A stretch of DNA of 40,588 bases. It comes from Holdemanella sp. MSK.7.32 (GTDB taxonomy: Bacteria > Bacillota_I > Bacilli_A > Erysipelotrichales > Erysipelotrichaceae). Every line of letters starts with the position of its first letter. Within the stretch, counting starts at the first letter, position 1. A model generated the notes under the pieces. That model did not search any database, had not been told where the DNA came from, and saw only the letters and a program-made list of their open reading frames with translations. Both the position numbers and the translations under genes were made by a program. Below are positions 8,531 through 16,644 of the stretch, in pieces. The stretch is from assembly GCF_024460475.1 (NCBI RefSeq), contig NZ_JANFYN010000022.1:1-40588 (forward strand), written 5' to 3'.

Positions 8531-8854
8531 ATGAAACTTATCCTAGCAATTTTATCAAATGACGATAGTCCAGTGGCAAGTAATGCACTAAATAAAAATG
8601 GTTTTTCTGTTACTAAATTAGCAACGACTGGTGGATTCCTTCGCGCAGGCAATACAACGTTGATCATTGGTTGTGAAGACGAAAAAGTAGAAGCAGCTAT
8701 AGATATCATCAAGGAATATTCAAGTAAGCGAACGGAAATTGTACCTAGTACAGCTAGTTATGATATTGGCCGTTATGCAAGTTTTCCTGTGGAAGTTACT
8801 GTTGGTGGAGCCACAATTTTCGTGCTAGATGTAGCACAATTCTTAAAGGTTTAG
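8531..8854 (+). CDS. darA: Cyclic di-AMP receptor, PII-like (DarA/PstA)
   Basis: Small trimeric PII-like signalling protein that binds c-di-AMP in Firmicutes (DUF970, YaaQ). The 107-residue sequence carries the family hallmarks TKLATTGGFLRAGNTT (around 29-44), the T-loop region, and the C-terminal VEVTVGGATIFVLDV strand. The downstream target is not established in the family and cannot be seen here. It has its own promoter, a purine-rich ribosome site (GGTGGGGGAAG) and terminator, so it is a one-gene unit. In Bacillus it lies between tmk and holB; here those partners are absent. Confidence 0.92.
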   Translation: MKLILAILSNDDSPVASNALNKNGFSVTKLATTGGFLRAGNTTLIIGCEDEKVEAAIDIIKEYSSKRTEIVPSTASYDIGRYASFPVEVTVGGATIFVLDVAQFLKV

Positions 8855-8865
8855 AAAACAAGGGG

Positions 8866-8892
8866 GGTAGAATATAATGTTCTACCTTTTTT
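8866..8892 (+). terminator. Terminator of darA
   Basis: GGTAGAA (8866-8872), 7-base loop, TTCTACC (8880-8886), then TTTTTT. Confidence 0.85.
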
Positions 8893-8936
8893 CTGTTAAA
8901 AAAATTGTGAATAAAGACCCATTAGGGGCTTTTTTC

Positions 8937-8945
8937 TGTTATGAT
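8937..8945 (+). promoter_or_regulatory. Extended -10 promoter of purD-fhs
   Basis: TGTTATGAT (TGn plus TATGAT at 8940-8945) lies about 32 bases before purD. An imperfect AAGACCC/GGGGCTT hairpin with T-run occurs just upstream (8914-8935) and may be a second terminator. No purine riboswitch fits in the space. Confidence 0.45.
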
Positions 8946-8977
8946 TGAATGGTAAAGAAAAAGGAGATTAAAACGCA

Positions 8978-10210
8978 ATGAAAATACTAGTTATCGGTAA
9001 GGGCGGACGTGAACACGCACTTGCGTATGCATGCAAACGTTCAGCTTTATGTGATGAGTTGATTTGTGCTCCAGGTAATCCTGGAATGGCAAAAATTGGA
9101 GAATGTGTCAATGTGAAAGACAATGATGTAGAAGGCCTTGTCGCCTTGGCAAAAGAAAGAAATGTAGATTTAACCATCGTAGGTCCTGAGGCAACTTTAG
9201 CTCTAGGTGTTGTAGATGCGTTTAAAAAAGAAGGCCTAAAGATTTTTGGGCCAGATAAGAAGGCGACTCAAGTCGAATCAAGTAAGGATTTTGCCAAGAA
9301 AATCATGGCAAAATATAATATCCCAACAGCTGCTTATAAAACATTCTATGATTTAGAATCTGCATGGGCATACGTACAAGAACAAGGGGCTCCTATTGTT
9401 ATTAAGGAAGATGGCTTAAAAGCTGGAAAAGGTGTTACAGTAGCTTCTACGGTAGAACAGGCTAAGGAAGCATTGGATATTGCCTTTGCGATTGAAAATA
9501 ATTCGGTTGTGATTGAAGAATGTTTATTTGGATTTGAATTTTCTTTGATCTGTCTAGTACACAATGAAACAGTTGTACCTTTAGAAGTAGCCCAAGATCA
9601 CAAGTGTGTATTTGATGGAGATAAAGGTCCAAATACAGGTGGTATGGGATCTTATAGTCCAGTTAAGAAGATTACTTCTGAAATTATCGATGAAGCCATG
9701 AATGAAATTATGAAACCAATGGCAAGTGCTATGGTTAAAGAGGGTGTTCCATTCACTGGATTCTTATATGGTGGATTGATGTTGACAGAAAAAGGTATTA
9801 AAACAATTGAATTCAATGCACGTTTTGGAGATCCAGAAGCCGAAGTTATTTTGCCTCGTTTAGAAAGTGATTTTGTCCAAGCTATTTTAGATTTAATGGA
9901 TAATAAACCAGTTGAACTAAAATGGACAGATAAAGTCAGTCACGGTGTTGTTTTAGCAAGTACAAACTATCCTGCAAGCTCTACAAAAGGATCTTTGATT
10001 ACAGGTGTTGATGATGTAGACGGATTGGTTTTCCACATGGGAACAAAAATGACAGATGAAGGATTAGTCACAGATGGAGGACGTGTTTTAATGGTCGTTA
10101 CTCTAGAAGATGACTTACAGACTGCATTTGATCATACATATAAAGAATTAGAAAAAATTCAATGTAAAGATTTATTTCACAGAAATGATATTGGAAAGAA
10201 GGATATGTAA
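8978..10210 (+). CDS. purD: Phosphoribosylamine-glycine ligase (GARS)
   Basis: Second step of de novo purine synthesis: joins glycine to 5-phosphoribosylamine with ATP. The 410-residue protein is a normal-length ATP-grasp enzyme starting MKILVIGKGGREHAL, with the pre-ATP-grasp domain, lysine-rich nucleotide loop IKEDGLKAGKGV, NTGGMGSYSP, and metal-binding EFNARFGDPE. AAAGGAG precedes the ATG. It is followed after one base by fhs, which makes the formyl donor used in purine synthesis. The usual purEKBCSQLFMNHD cluster is absent here; purF lies 16 kb away with its own promoter. Confidence 0.96.
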   Translation: MKILVIGKGGREHALAYACKRSALCDELICAPGNPGMAKIGECVNVKDNDVEGLVALAKERNVDLTIVGPEATLALGVVDAFKKEGLKIFGPDKKATQVESSKDFAKKIMAKYNIPTAAYKTFYDLESAWAYVQEQGAPIVIKEDGLKAGKGVTVASTVEQAKEALDIAFAIENNSVVIEECLFGFEFSLICLVHNETVVPLEVAQDHKCVFDGDKGPNTGGMGSYSPVKKITSEIIDEAMNEIMKPMASAMVKEGVPFTGFLYGGLMLTEKGIKTIEFNARFGDPEAEVILPRLESDFVQAILDLMDNKPVELKWTDKVSHGVVLASTNYPASSTKGSLITGVDDVDGLVFHMGTKMTDEGLVTDGGRVLMVVTLEDDLQTAFDHTYKELEKIQCKDLFHRNDIGKKDM

Positions 10211-10211
10211 A

Positions 10212-11882
10212 ATGGCTAAAACAGATTTAGAAATTGCACAAGAATGCGTCATGGAACCAATTGAAAAGGTTGCCGCAAAAATTGGAATTCCTGCAGATAG
10301 CTTGGAACATTATGGAAAATATAAAGCTAAATTGTCTTTTGATTATTTGAAATCCATTGAAAATAATCCTCATGGAAAATTAGTATTAGTTACAGCCATT
10401 AATCCTACTAAGGCTGGAGAAGGAAAGAGTACGACAACAGTTGGTTTGGGAGATGCCTTAAATCGTTTAGGTAAGAAAACGATGATGGCTTTACGTGAAC
10501 CAAGTTTAGGTCCAGTATTTGGATTAAAAGGTGGAGCTACAGGTGGTGGCTATGCCCAAGTTGTACCCATGGAAGATATCAACCTTCACTTTACTGGAGA
10601 TATGCATGCGATTACGACAGCTAATAACTTAGTTAGTGCATGCTTGGATAATGTGATTCATCAGGGAAATGAATTGAATATTGATCCTGAAAAAGTCACA
10701 TTCAAACGTTGTTTAGATATGAATGATCGTACTTTGCGTAATATTACCATTGGTTGTGGTGCAAAAGCCAATGGAGTTGAACGTAAAGACGGATTTAATA
10801 TTACTGTCGCAAGTGAAATCATGGCAGCTTTATGTTTGGCAGATGATTTAATGGATTTAAAGAAAAGATTTGGAAAAATGCTTGTGGCATATACTTATGA
10901 TGATAAGCCTGTATATGTGCATGATTTAGGTATTGAAGGTGCATTGGCTATGGTTATGAAAGATGCTGTATTGCCTAACGTTGTTCAAACTCTTGAACAT
11001 AATCCAGTATTGATTCATGGTGGTCCATTTGCGAATATTGCGCATGGATGTAACTCTGTTATTGCCACAAAAGCATGTCTAGAACTTGCAGATTATACAG
11101 TTACAGAAGCTGGATTTGGTGCAGATCTAGGTGCTGAAAAATTCTTGGATATCAAGTGTCGATTGGCTGATCTTAAACCGAATGCGGTTGTGATTGTTGC
11201 GACAATTCGTGCCTTAAAACAACATGGTGGAATTGCCTTAGAAGATTTAAAAGAAGAAAATGTAGAGGCTATGCTTGCAGGATGTGAAAACTTAGCAAAA
11301 CACATTGATACAGTACAACAATTTGGTTTACCATACATTGTTGCGATCAATGAATTTGCGACAGATACACCGGCTGAAGTAGCTGCATTAGAAAAATGGT
11401 GTGAAGAAAACAACCACCCAATGTCATTATCTCAAGTATGGGCAAAAGGTGGAGAAGGTGCTATTGATTTAGCCAACAAAGTCGTTGCGTTATGTGATCA
11501 AGAAAATAACTATGCTCCTTTATATGATTTAGATAAGACTATTGAAGAAAAAATAGAAACCATTGCCAAAAAAGTATATGGTGCAGATGGTGTTGATTTT
11601 ACAGAAGAAGCACAAGCACAAATTGCGAAGTTCAATGAATTAGGATGGGATAAATTACCAATTTGTATGGCTAAAACACAAATGTCATTATCAGATGATG
11701 GTAAAGTAATGGGTCGTCCTACAGGATTTAGAATTACAGTTCGTGAATTACGCCCAAGTTTAGGTGCTGGCTTCATTGTTGCTCTAACAGGTAAAGTATT
11801 AACAATGCCAGGACTTCCAAAACATCCAAGTGCATTAGACATGGATGTGGATGAAGATGGTAAAATCGTAGGATTATTCTAA
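10212..11882 (+). CDS. fhs: Formate-tetrahydrofolate ligase
   Basis: ATP-dependent synthesis of 10-formyl-THF from formate and THF, feeding purine synthesis and one-carbon metabolism. The 556-residue length is typical. The P-loop is NPTKAGEGKSTTTVG (64-78), followed by the family motif ALREPSLGPVFG with K-GGATGGGYAQV. The C-terminus carries MGRPTGFRI and the GKVLTMPGLPKHP block. The ATG at 10212 is chosen because AAGAAGGA lies 8 bases upstream and it gives the standard MAKTDLEIAQ start. A start at 10185 would overlap purD and add non-family residues. The pairing with purD suggests coordinated supply of formyl groups. Confidence 0.97.
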   Translation: MAKTDLEIAQECVMEPIEKVAAKIGIPADSLEHYGKYKAKLSFDYLKSIENNPHGKLVLVTAINPTKAGEGKSTTTVGLGDALNRLGKKTMMALREPSLGPVFGLKGGATGGGYAQVVPMEDINLHFTGDMHAITTANNLVSACLDNVIHQGNELNIDPEKVTFKRCLDMNDRTLRNITIGCGAKANGVERKDGFNITVASEIMAALCLADDLMDLKKRFGKMLVAYTYDDKPVYVHDLGIEGALAMVMKDAVLPNVVQTLEHNPVLIHGGPFANIAHGCNSVIATKACLELADYTVTEAGFGADLGAEKFLDIKCRLADLKPNAVVIVATIRALKQHGGIALEDLKEENVEAMLAGCENLAKHIDTVQQFGLPYIVAINEFATDTPAEVAALEKWCEENNHPMSLSQVWAKGGEGAIDLANKVVALCDQENNYAPLYDLDKTIEEKIETIAKKVYGADGVDFTEEAQAQIAKFNELGWDKLPICMAKTQMSLSDDGKVMGRPTGFRITVRELRPSLGAGFIVALTGKVLTMPGLPKHPSALDMDVDEDGKIVGLF

Positions 11883-11886
11883 TGTC

Positions 11887-11919
11887 AAAGGCTGGATGAA
11901 AATTCCAGTCTTTTTTTTT
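11887..11919 (+). terminator. Terminator of purD-fhs
   Basis: AAAGGCTGGA (11887-11896) pairs with TCCAGTCTTT (11904-11913), one G-U pair, then a run of nine T residues. Confidence 0.88.
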
Positions 11920-11929
11920 GTTCTCATTA

Positions 11930-11966
11930 AAAAAAAGAGTCCAGACAATCAAATGTTGTCTGGACT
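11930..11966 (-). terminator. Terminator of the lipoprotein gene
   Basis: Perfect 11-bp stem AGTCCAGACAA (11938-11948) / TTGTCTGGACT (11956-11966). On the minus strand it is followed by CTTTTTTTT. A short T run on the other side makes it weakly bidirectional. Confidence 0.85.
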
Positions 11967-11981
11967 TTTGGTGAGTAGAAC

Positions 11982-12776
11982 TTATTGTCTTCGAATGTAT
12001 AAATCAAGGATTTTATTTGTTGCATCATAGTGTATATTGACTGATATATTATCGTTGTTGACGCCTAAAAAAGATTCTTCTGGAGAATTTGGATCAATGG
12101 AATCAAAACCCTTCTCTTTAATTTTCTTTATGTAATCGGAATACTCATTTTCTTCTACTTCATAATAATGAATGGCATATTTATTCTTTTTGTTGAAAAC
12201 CGTTCGTGAAATATAATCTGTTTTTGGCAATAATGAGTTTAATTCACTGACTGGAGAAGACAGATTTTTCTTTTCTTCTTTAGCATCTTCTTGGATCAAA
12301 CGGTTGTATTCTTTTTCTTTCGCTTCTTTTACTGTCATAGAATCATAATCTGGATTATTAGCCAAGTCTTTTTCGTTACCATTTTCATCCATGACTGTAG
12401 ATGCATCTGTGAAGCCACCATTTTTCTTATTATAGAAAACCTCATCTGAATCGTTGAATCCCTCAAATTCTTCAGTTAAATAATTACTCACATCTATAGC
12501 TAGTAAAGCATAATATTTAGCTTTTTTTGCCCGAATGGCCCCTGAATCTTGATCGCTATCATAATATTTTCCATTCACTTCTTTTGTTCCATGTATATAT
12601 TCTCCATTTGGCAAACGAATAATTGTATCTGAATCACTATATGAAGAGAATGAATCATAAGCTACATTATCCTTTAGAATATGCTCCTTAATATTATTTG
12701 TGTTTGTGATGGTAGGTGTAGAAGAGCATCCAGTGATTAAAAGTAAACTGGTGATTGCGATAGCTAATTTTTTCAT
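11982..12776 (-). CDS. Putative lipoprotein of unknown function
   Basis: The 264-residue exported protein has a short signal peptide and lipobox LITGC, with the modified Cys at 17. It would be lipidated by the Lgt encoded at 3.9 kb. The mature part is hydrophilic and rich in Asp, Glu, Lys, Asn and Ser, with a long acidic/basic stretch containing MTVKEAKEKEYNRLIQEDAK, and no recognised domain. The start at 12776 is chosen because the lipobox is then correctly placed and a purine-rich AGGCAGGA lies 8 bases upstream. A longer frame to 12860 adds 28 residues that would hide the signal peptide. It is a single-gene unit. Function unknown; I do not recognise the family. Confidence 0.8.
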   Translation of the reverse strand: MKKLAIAITSLLLITGCSSTPTITNTNNIKEHILKDNVAYDSFSSYSDSDTIIRLPNGEYIHGTKEVNGKYYDSDQDSGAIRAKKAKYYALLAIDVSNYLTEEFEGFNDSDEVFYNKKNGGFTDASTVMDENGNEKDLANNPDYDSMTVKEAKEKEYNRLIQEDAKEEKKNLSSPVSELNSLLPKTDYISRTVFNKKNKYAIHYYEVEENEYSDYIKKIKEKGFDSIDPNSPEESFLGVNNDNISVNIHYDATNKILDLYIRRQ

Positions 12777-12944
12777 AGTTATGTCCTGCCTTTCTAATTT
12801 AAGTATACTATATTGTTTTAAATATTGACTAGATATGTATAAGAGGAAAAAATAATGCATAACATGATCTGATTACAATAGTATGGTAACACGGGAGTTT
12901 TTTATTATGAGTTACTGGAGAACGTAAAATAATCTGTGTATTTC

Positions 12945-13200
12945 TCTCTTTACATCTCTGCAGATATAAACCAATTTAAATAAGATTGTAAGTTTTCTAC
13001 TTCCATTCCTATAAACCTTCAGATATATCTTTTCAACCAGCTGCACATATTATTGATCATTGCCATATTCTTATTGGAATCAATAGCTACTACGATGCAT
13101 ATCTTTGTTTTCGACAATCCTCTTGGATGCTTTTCGTTATTAGATTCCAGCACTTGATAATCTTCTACGTACTTTTCATCGATCCATACATGATTGTAGA
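12945..13200 (-). pseudogene. Decayed IS1595-family (ISXO2-like) transposase fragment
   Basis: The gap 12860-13320 has no intact gene but holds a transposase relic on the minus strand. Reading from about 13190 downward gives VWIDEKYVEDYQVLES..., HPRGLSKTKICIVVAIDS, then NMAMINNMCSWLKRYI. This matches the central DDE block of ISXO2/IS1595 transposases (the V-W-I-D-E and R-G-L-S-K motifs). After a frame change LQSYLNWFISAEM resembles the C-terminal part, ending at a stop. The N-terminal half and both ends are missing, so it is dead. It borders the left side of the PTS operon. Confidence 0.72.
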
Positions 13201-13234
13201 TTAGCCGATTGCTAATATAACAAAAAAAAATAAA

Positions 13235-13271
13235 TGAAAGCGCTTGACAAAAAATACGCTATCGATATAAT
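13235..13271 (+). promoter_or_regulatory. Strong promoter of the deglycase-PTS operon with cre-like half site
   Basis: TTGACA (13244-13249), 16-bp spacer, TATAAT (13266-13271): consensus at both boxes. TGAAAGCGCTT (13235-13245) overlaps the -35 and matches the left 11 bases of the CcpA cre consensus, with an 8-bp palindrome AAGCGCTT; the right arm departs (GACA instead of TCA). CcpA/HPr-Ser-P repression is plausible, given hprK in the same window. The promoter is secure, the cre less so. Confidence 0.7.
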
Positions 13272-13290
13272 AGGTTATGTAAGGACACAT

Positions 13291-13307
13291 AATGATATAT
13301 AATCATT
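13291..13307 (+). promoter_or_regulatory. Dyad AATGAT-N5-ATCATT, candidate operator
   Basis: Perfect 6-bp arms around ATATA lie between the promoter and the ribosome site of the deglycase gene. It contains TATAATC, a word also repeated in front of the GntR gene at 19310-19350. It could be the operator for that GntR regulator; AT-richness makes chance occurrence possible. Confidence 0.35.
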
Positions 13308-13320
13308 CAGGAGGGAAAAT

Positions 13321-14298
13321 ATGAGAAACTTACATGAATTACAAATTAAAACAGCTGTTGAAGCAGTAGCTTCCAGAAAGGAAGTTAACGAAGTTTATTT
13401 CGTGGCTTGCGGTGGTTCTCAGGCAGTGTTAATGGCAGGTCAGTATTTATTTGATAAGGAGTCTTCTGTTCCATCACATGTATACACTGCAAATGAGTTT
13501 GTATATGACACACCTAAAAATCTATGCGAAAAATCAGTGGTTATTTCATGCTCACATTCAGGTAATACTCCAGAAACAGTTGCTGCTACAAAACTTGCAA
13601 GATCTAAGGGCGCAATTACAATTTGTTTATCTAATTTAGAAGGTTCTCCATTATGGGAAGCTGCAGAATATCCAGTACATTATGACTGGGGTAAAGATGT
13701 CAGCGATTCTGATAAGAATAAAGGTATTCTTTACGGATTGCTATTCAAGCTACTTGGTGTTCTTGCAGCTGATGCAAAATGGGATATTTGCTTTAAAGAG
13801 TTGGAAAAGTTAACAGAGTTATCTACAAAAGCAAAAGAACAGTATGATGCTCAGGCTAAACAGTGGGCAAAAGATAATAAACGTAAAAAGACGATTTATA
13901 CAATTGGTAGTGGTATTAACTATGGTGAAGTATATTCCACAGCAATGTGCTGGTTTATGGAAATGCAGTGGATTAATTCTGGTTGCATTCATTCTGGTGA
14001 ATTCTTCCATGGACCATTTGAAGTTACAGACTATGATGTTCCATTTATGCTTGTAAAGAGCATTGGCAAGACAAGATTCCTTGATGAACGTGTTGAAAAT
14101 TTTGCTAAGAAATTTACAGAAGATTTGTTAGTTCTTGATCAGAAAGATCTTGATTTATCAAATGTTGCTGAGGAAGCTAGACAATACATAGCTGCAATTC
14201 TTACAGGTGTTGTCATTCGTCACTTTGTGGAAGCCATTGCATTTGAACGTGGACATTCTTTAGACGTTCGTCGTTACATGTGGCAGATGGAATACTAA
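13321..14298 (+). CDS. frlB: SIS-family deglycase, FrlB-like (fructosamine/glucosamine-type 6-phosphate)
   Basis: The 325-residue cytoplasmic protein has two SIS sugar-phosphate folds. Sites: YFVACGGSQAV (26-36), SCSHSGNTPET (76-86), GSGINYGEVYS (196-206), SGEFFHGPFE (225-234, probable catalytic Glu227 and His230), and a C-terminus GHSLDVRRYMWQMEY similar in layout to E. coli FrlB. FrlB-type enzymes split fructoselysine-6-phosphate or related Amadori products into sugar phosphate and amino acid. The downstream mannose-class PTS would import and phosphorylate the substrate, as in the enterococcal fructoselysine and Salmonella glucoselysine systems. The exact substrate cannot be read from the sequence; a GlmS-like isomerase role is less likely because the glutaminase domain is absent. 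AGGAGGG lies 5 bases before the ATG. CAG is used often for Gln, unlike the flanks. Confidence 0.72.
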   Translation: MRNLHELQIKTAVEAVASRKEVNEVYFVACGGSQAVLMAGQYLFDKESSVPSHVYTANEFVYDTPKNLCEKSVVISCSHSGNTPETVAATKLARSKGAITICLSNLEGSPLWEAAEYPVHYDWGKDVSDSDKNKGILYGLLFKLLGVLAADAKWDICFKELEKLTELSTKAKEQYDAQAKQWAKDNKRKKTIYTIGSGINYGEVYSTAMCWFMEMQWINSGCIHSGEFFHGPFEVTDYDVPFMLVKSIGKTRFLDERVENFAKKFTEDLLVLDQKDLDLSNVAEEARQYIAAILTGVVIRHFVEAIAFERGHSLDVRRYMWQMEY

Positions 14299-14309
14299 GA
14301 GGAAAAAAT

Positions 14310-14996
14310 ATGTCGCTGGAACTTGTCATTTTTGATGTAGATGGTTTATTATTGAATACCGAAAGGGTCTGGCAGAATGTTTGGTGTGATGTAGCTGAAT
14401 CCTATGGGATTTCAGAATGGACACAGGAATCATTTTTGCATGTAGTTGGGCGGACTGGAATTGCTGTAAGAGAATTTCTTAATACTGTTTTACAAGGAAA
14501 ATGCTCTACAGAGGAATTTCTTGAAACTGCACGACAAACAGGCCTTAAAAGACTGGAAAGTCAGTTGGAAGTCAAAACGGGTGTCTATGAAATTCTGGAC
14601 TACATTAAAATGACAGGTATTCGGTGTGCAGTAGCTACTTCTACCAGTAGAGTCTTGACAGAGGAACGTTTAAGAAAATTACATCTGATACAGTATTTTG
14701 ATTATATATGCTGCGGGGATGAGGTAAAACATACAAAGCCATCTCCGGATGTGTATCTGAATGTGATTGATACTATGAATGTTTGCAAAGATAATGCTCT
14801 CGTGTTTGAAGATTCTGCTGTAGGAGTACAGGCTGCGTGGTCTGCAGGAATTCCTGTTGTGATGGTGCCGGATTTAGTTCAGGCTACCGAAATACAGCAA
14901 CGGCAGACAGTGAAAATTATATCCTCTTTGCATGAGGGTATTCCACTTTTAGATGAAATACAAAAGGATGGTATGAAATATGAAAGATGCATTTGA
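14310..14996 (+). CDS. HAD-superfamily sugar phosphatase/phosphomutase-like
   Basis: The 228-residue protein belongs to the beta-phosphoglucomutase/sugar phosphatase group of HAD hydrolases. Motif I is FDVDGLLLNTE (nucleophile and acid Asp), followed by a helical cap, ATSTSR (motif II), KHTKPSPDVY with the conserved Lys, and FEDSAVGVQAA (motif IV). The GLLLN variant replaces the more common GTLxD and is usual in this subgroup. The ATG at 14310 sits 8 bases after an AGAGGA site; an upstream start inside the deglycase is not needed. Its last 17 bases overlap the EIIA gene. It probably dephosphorylates or isomerises a sugar phosphate made by the pathway; substrate unknown. Confidence 0.82.
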   Translation: MSLELVIFDVDGLLLNTERVWQNVWCDVAESYGISEWTQESFLHVVGRTGIAVREFLNTVLQGKCSTEEFLETARQTGLKRLESQLEVKTGVYEILDYIKMTGIRCAVATSTSRVLTEERLRKLHLIQYFDYICCGDEVKHTKPSPDVYLNVIDTMNVCKDNALVFEDSAVGVQAAWSAGIPVVMVPDLVQATEIQQRQTVKIISSLHEGIPLLDEIQKDGMKYERCI

Positions 14997-15402
14997 TGTG
15001 TTAATGATTACGCATAGTAGTTTATGTAAAGGTTATGAAGGTGCACTGAAATTAATTCTGGATATCGACGATGATGATTTTGGGACATTGAGTTTTGAAA
15101 ATGCTGAATCTCTGGAAGATTTTTCAGAGAAGATAAAAACTATGATAGATGGAGTCTATAAAGATAGAAATCTGGTAGTTCTGTTGGATCTTCCTGGGGG
15201 ATCACCTGCAAATGTATCTTTACCATTTATCAATTCATCCAGAAAATTTATTGCGGGTATCAATCTTCCATTTGTTTTAGAACTTATGACTATGAAGAAA
15301 AATGGCATTTCCTGGGAAGAGCTGAATATAGAAGAAATTTGTGAAAATGCATCCCGTAGTATGGTGTTTTATAACAAATTATTAGATGGAGGTAATGTAT
15401 GA
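14980..15402 (+). CDS. PTS EIIA, mannose class
   Basis: The 140-residue soluble EIIA takes phosphate from HPr onto His12 (ITHSSLCKGYEGAL) and passes it to EIIB. The central LLDLPGGSPANVS is the hallmark of mannose-family EIIA. The usual family motif is HG; here it is HS, a small change next to the active His. It overlaps the HAD gene by 17 bases and EIIB by 4 (ATGA), implying translational coupling. A separate EIIA and EIIB, rather than a fused ManX, is common in Firmicutes. Confidence 0.9.
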   Translation: MKDAFDVLMITHSSLCKGYEGALKLILDIDDDDFGTLSFENAESLEDFSEKIKTMIDGVYKDRNLVVLLDLPGGSPANVSLPFINSSRKFIAGINLPFVLELMTMKKNGISWEELNIEEICENASRSMVFYNKLLDGGNV

Positions 15403-15860
15403 TTAAATTAGTTAGAGTTGACCATCGTCTTCTGCATGGTCAGGTAATCTTTTCCTGGACAAAACAACTGTCAGCAAATTATATTATTGTGGCAGATGAT
15501 AAAGTGCCTAATGATCCAATAAGTATGATGGCTCTTAGCATTGCTAAACCAGCAGATTGTGAATTAAGCATCATTCCATTTTCTAAAGTAAAGGAAGTTG
15601 TGGAAAAGAATGCAGATAAAAATATCATGATTATTGTTAAAGGACCTAAAGAAGCTGTACAGCTTGTTAAAGAATTGCCGGAAGTTACAGAAATCAATTA
15701 TGGTGGTGTGGCAAAGAAGAATGGTTCTAAGGCATATGGTAAAGCTATCTTCTTGAATGAAGAGGAACTTGCTTCAACTAAAGAGTTGATTTCCATGGGT
15801 AAGAAGATCATTATCCAGATGGTGCCTACTTCACCGATTGAACGTGCAAATTTTGAATAA
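15399..15860 (+). CDS. PTS EIIB, mannose/sorbose class
   Basis: The 153-residue phosphocarrier passes phosphate from EIIA to the incoming sugar. The active-site motif VDHRLLHGQV puts the phosphorylated residue at His13. DDKVPNDP and NYGGVAKKNG fit the family fold. Starts on the ATGA overlapping the EIIA stop, with GGAGG upstream. Confidence 0.94.
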   Translation: MIKLVRVDHRLLHGQVIFSWTKQLSANYIIVADDKVPNDPISMMALSIAKPADCELSIIPFSKVKEVVEKNADKNIMIIVKGPKEAVQLVKELPEVTEINYGGVAKKNGSKAYGKAIFLNEEELASTKELISMGKKIIIQMVPTSPIERANFE

Positions 15861-15898
15861 TAATTTTAATAATAATATCATAATTAAGGAGAAATATT

Positions 15899-16642
15899 AT
15901 GCTAATTAAGGCTATATTATTAGGCTTGGTCTCATTGGTTGCGGTTGTTGACTCCAGATTGATTGGACGCCAGAATATCGGAAGACCTCTTATTTTGAGT
16001 ACATTGGCCGGCTTAGTTTTAGGCGATATGAAACAGGGAATTATCCTTGGCGCCTCATTAGAATTGATGTCCATGGGCTTTGTGGCTATTGGTGCTGCTG
16101 GTCCTCCAAACATGCAACTGGGAAGTGTCATTGCTACTGCGTTTGCTATCCTTTCGGGTGCTACTACAGAAGAAGCTCTATCACTTGCTATTCCTGTAGC
16201 AGTTGCAGGTGAATTCCTGAGTGAACTGATGCGTATGGTGATTGCACAGTTCTCACATTTTGCAGATAAGGCAATTGATGAAGGTAAATTCAAAAAGGCA
16301 ATTCATGTTCATTTATGGTGGTCCTTTACCTTCAACTGTTTAGTATACTTTGTTCCTGTCTTTTTAGCTGTATATTTAGGAATAGATTTAGTAAGTAACT
16401 TTGTGGATGCGATTCCTGAAGTTATTACAAAAGGTCTGACAGTATCCGGTAACTTGTTATCTGCACTTGGATTTGCAATGTTATTAAGTACTATGTTGTC
16501 TAAAAAGATGTTCCCTTACTTTATGTTAGGTTTCTTGATTGTTGCTTACTCCGGATTGGATCTGGTTGGCGTAACACTGTTTGCTATCATTTTGGCATAC
16601 ATCTTAGATAAGGTATTCTATGGAAAAGGAGCAAATGTATAA
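15899..16642 (+). CDS. PTS EIIC, mannose/sorbose class permease
   Basis: The 247-residue membrane protein forms part of the sugar channel with EIID. Hydrophobic helices run throughout; GRPLILSTLAGLVLGD (24-39), LGASLELMSMGFVAIGAA and PPNMQLGS are family blocks. AAGGAGAA lies 5 bases upstream. It follows EIIB after a 38-base AT-rich gap and precedes EIID by two bases. The EIIC-EIID pair determines sugar specificity, but the sequence alone does not tell which sugar. Confidence 0.94.
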   Translation: MLIKAILLGLVSLVAVVDSRLIGRQNIGRPLILSTLAGLVLGDMKQGIILGASLELMSMGFVAIGAAGPPNMQLGSVIATAFAILSGATTEEALSLAIPVAVAGEFLSELMRMVIAQFSHFADKAIDEGKFKKAIHVHLWWSFTFNCLVYFVPVFLAVYLGIDLVSNFVDAIPEVITKGLTVSGNLLSALGFAMLLSTMLSKKMFPYFMLGFLIVAYSGLDLVGVTLFAIILAYILDKVFYGKGANV

Positions 16643-16644
16643 TT

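Noticed and set aside
8914..8935. AAGACCC/GGGGCTT hairpin as a purine riboswitch of purD
   Set aside because: Far too short and lacks the conserved purine-aptamer core; at most a second terminator after darA.
10185..10211. Start of fhs inside purD
   Set aside because: ATG 10212 has AAGAAGGA at proper spacing and gives the family N-terminus.
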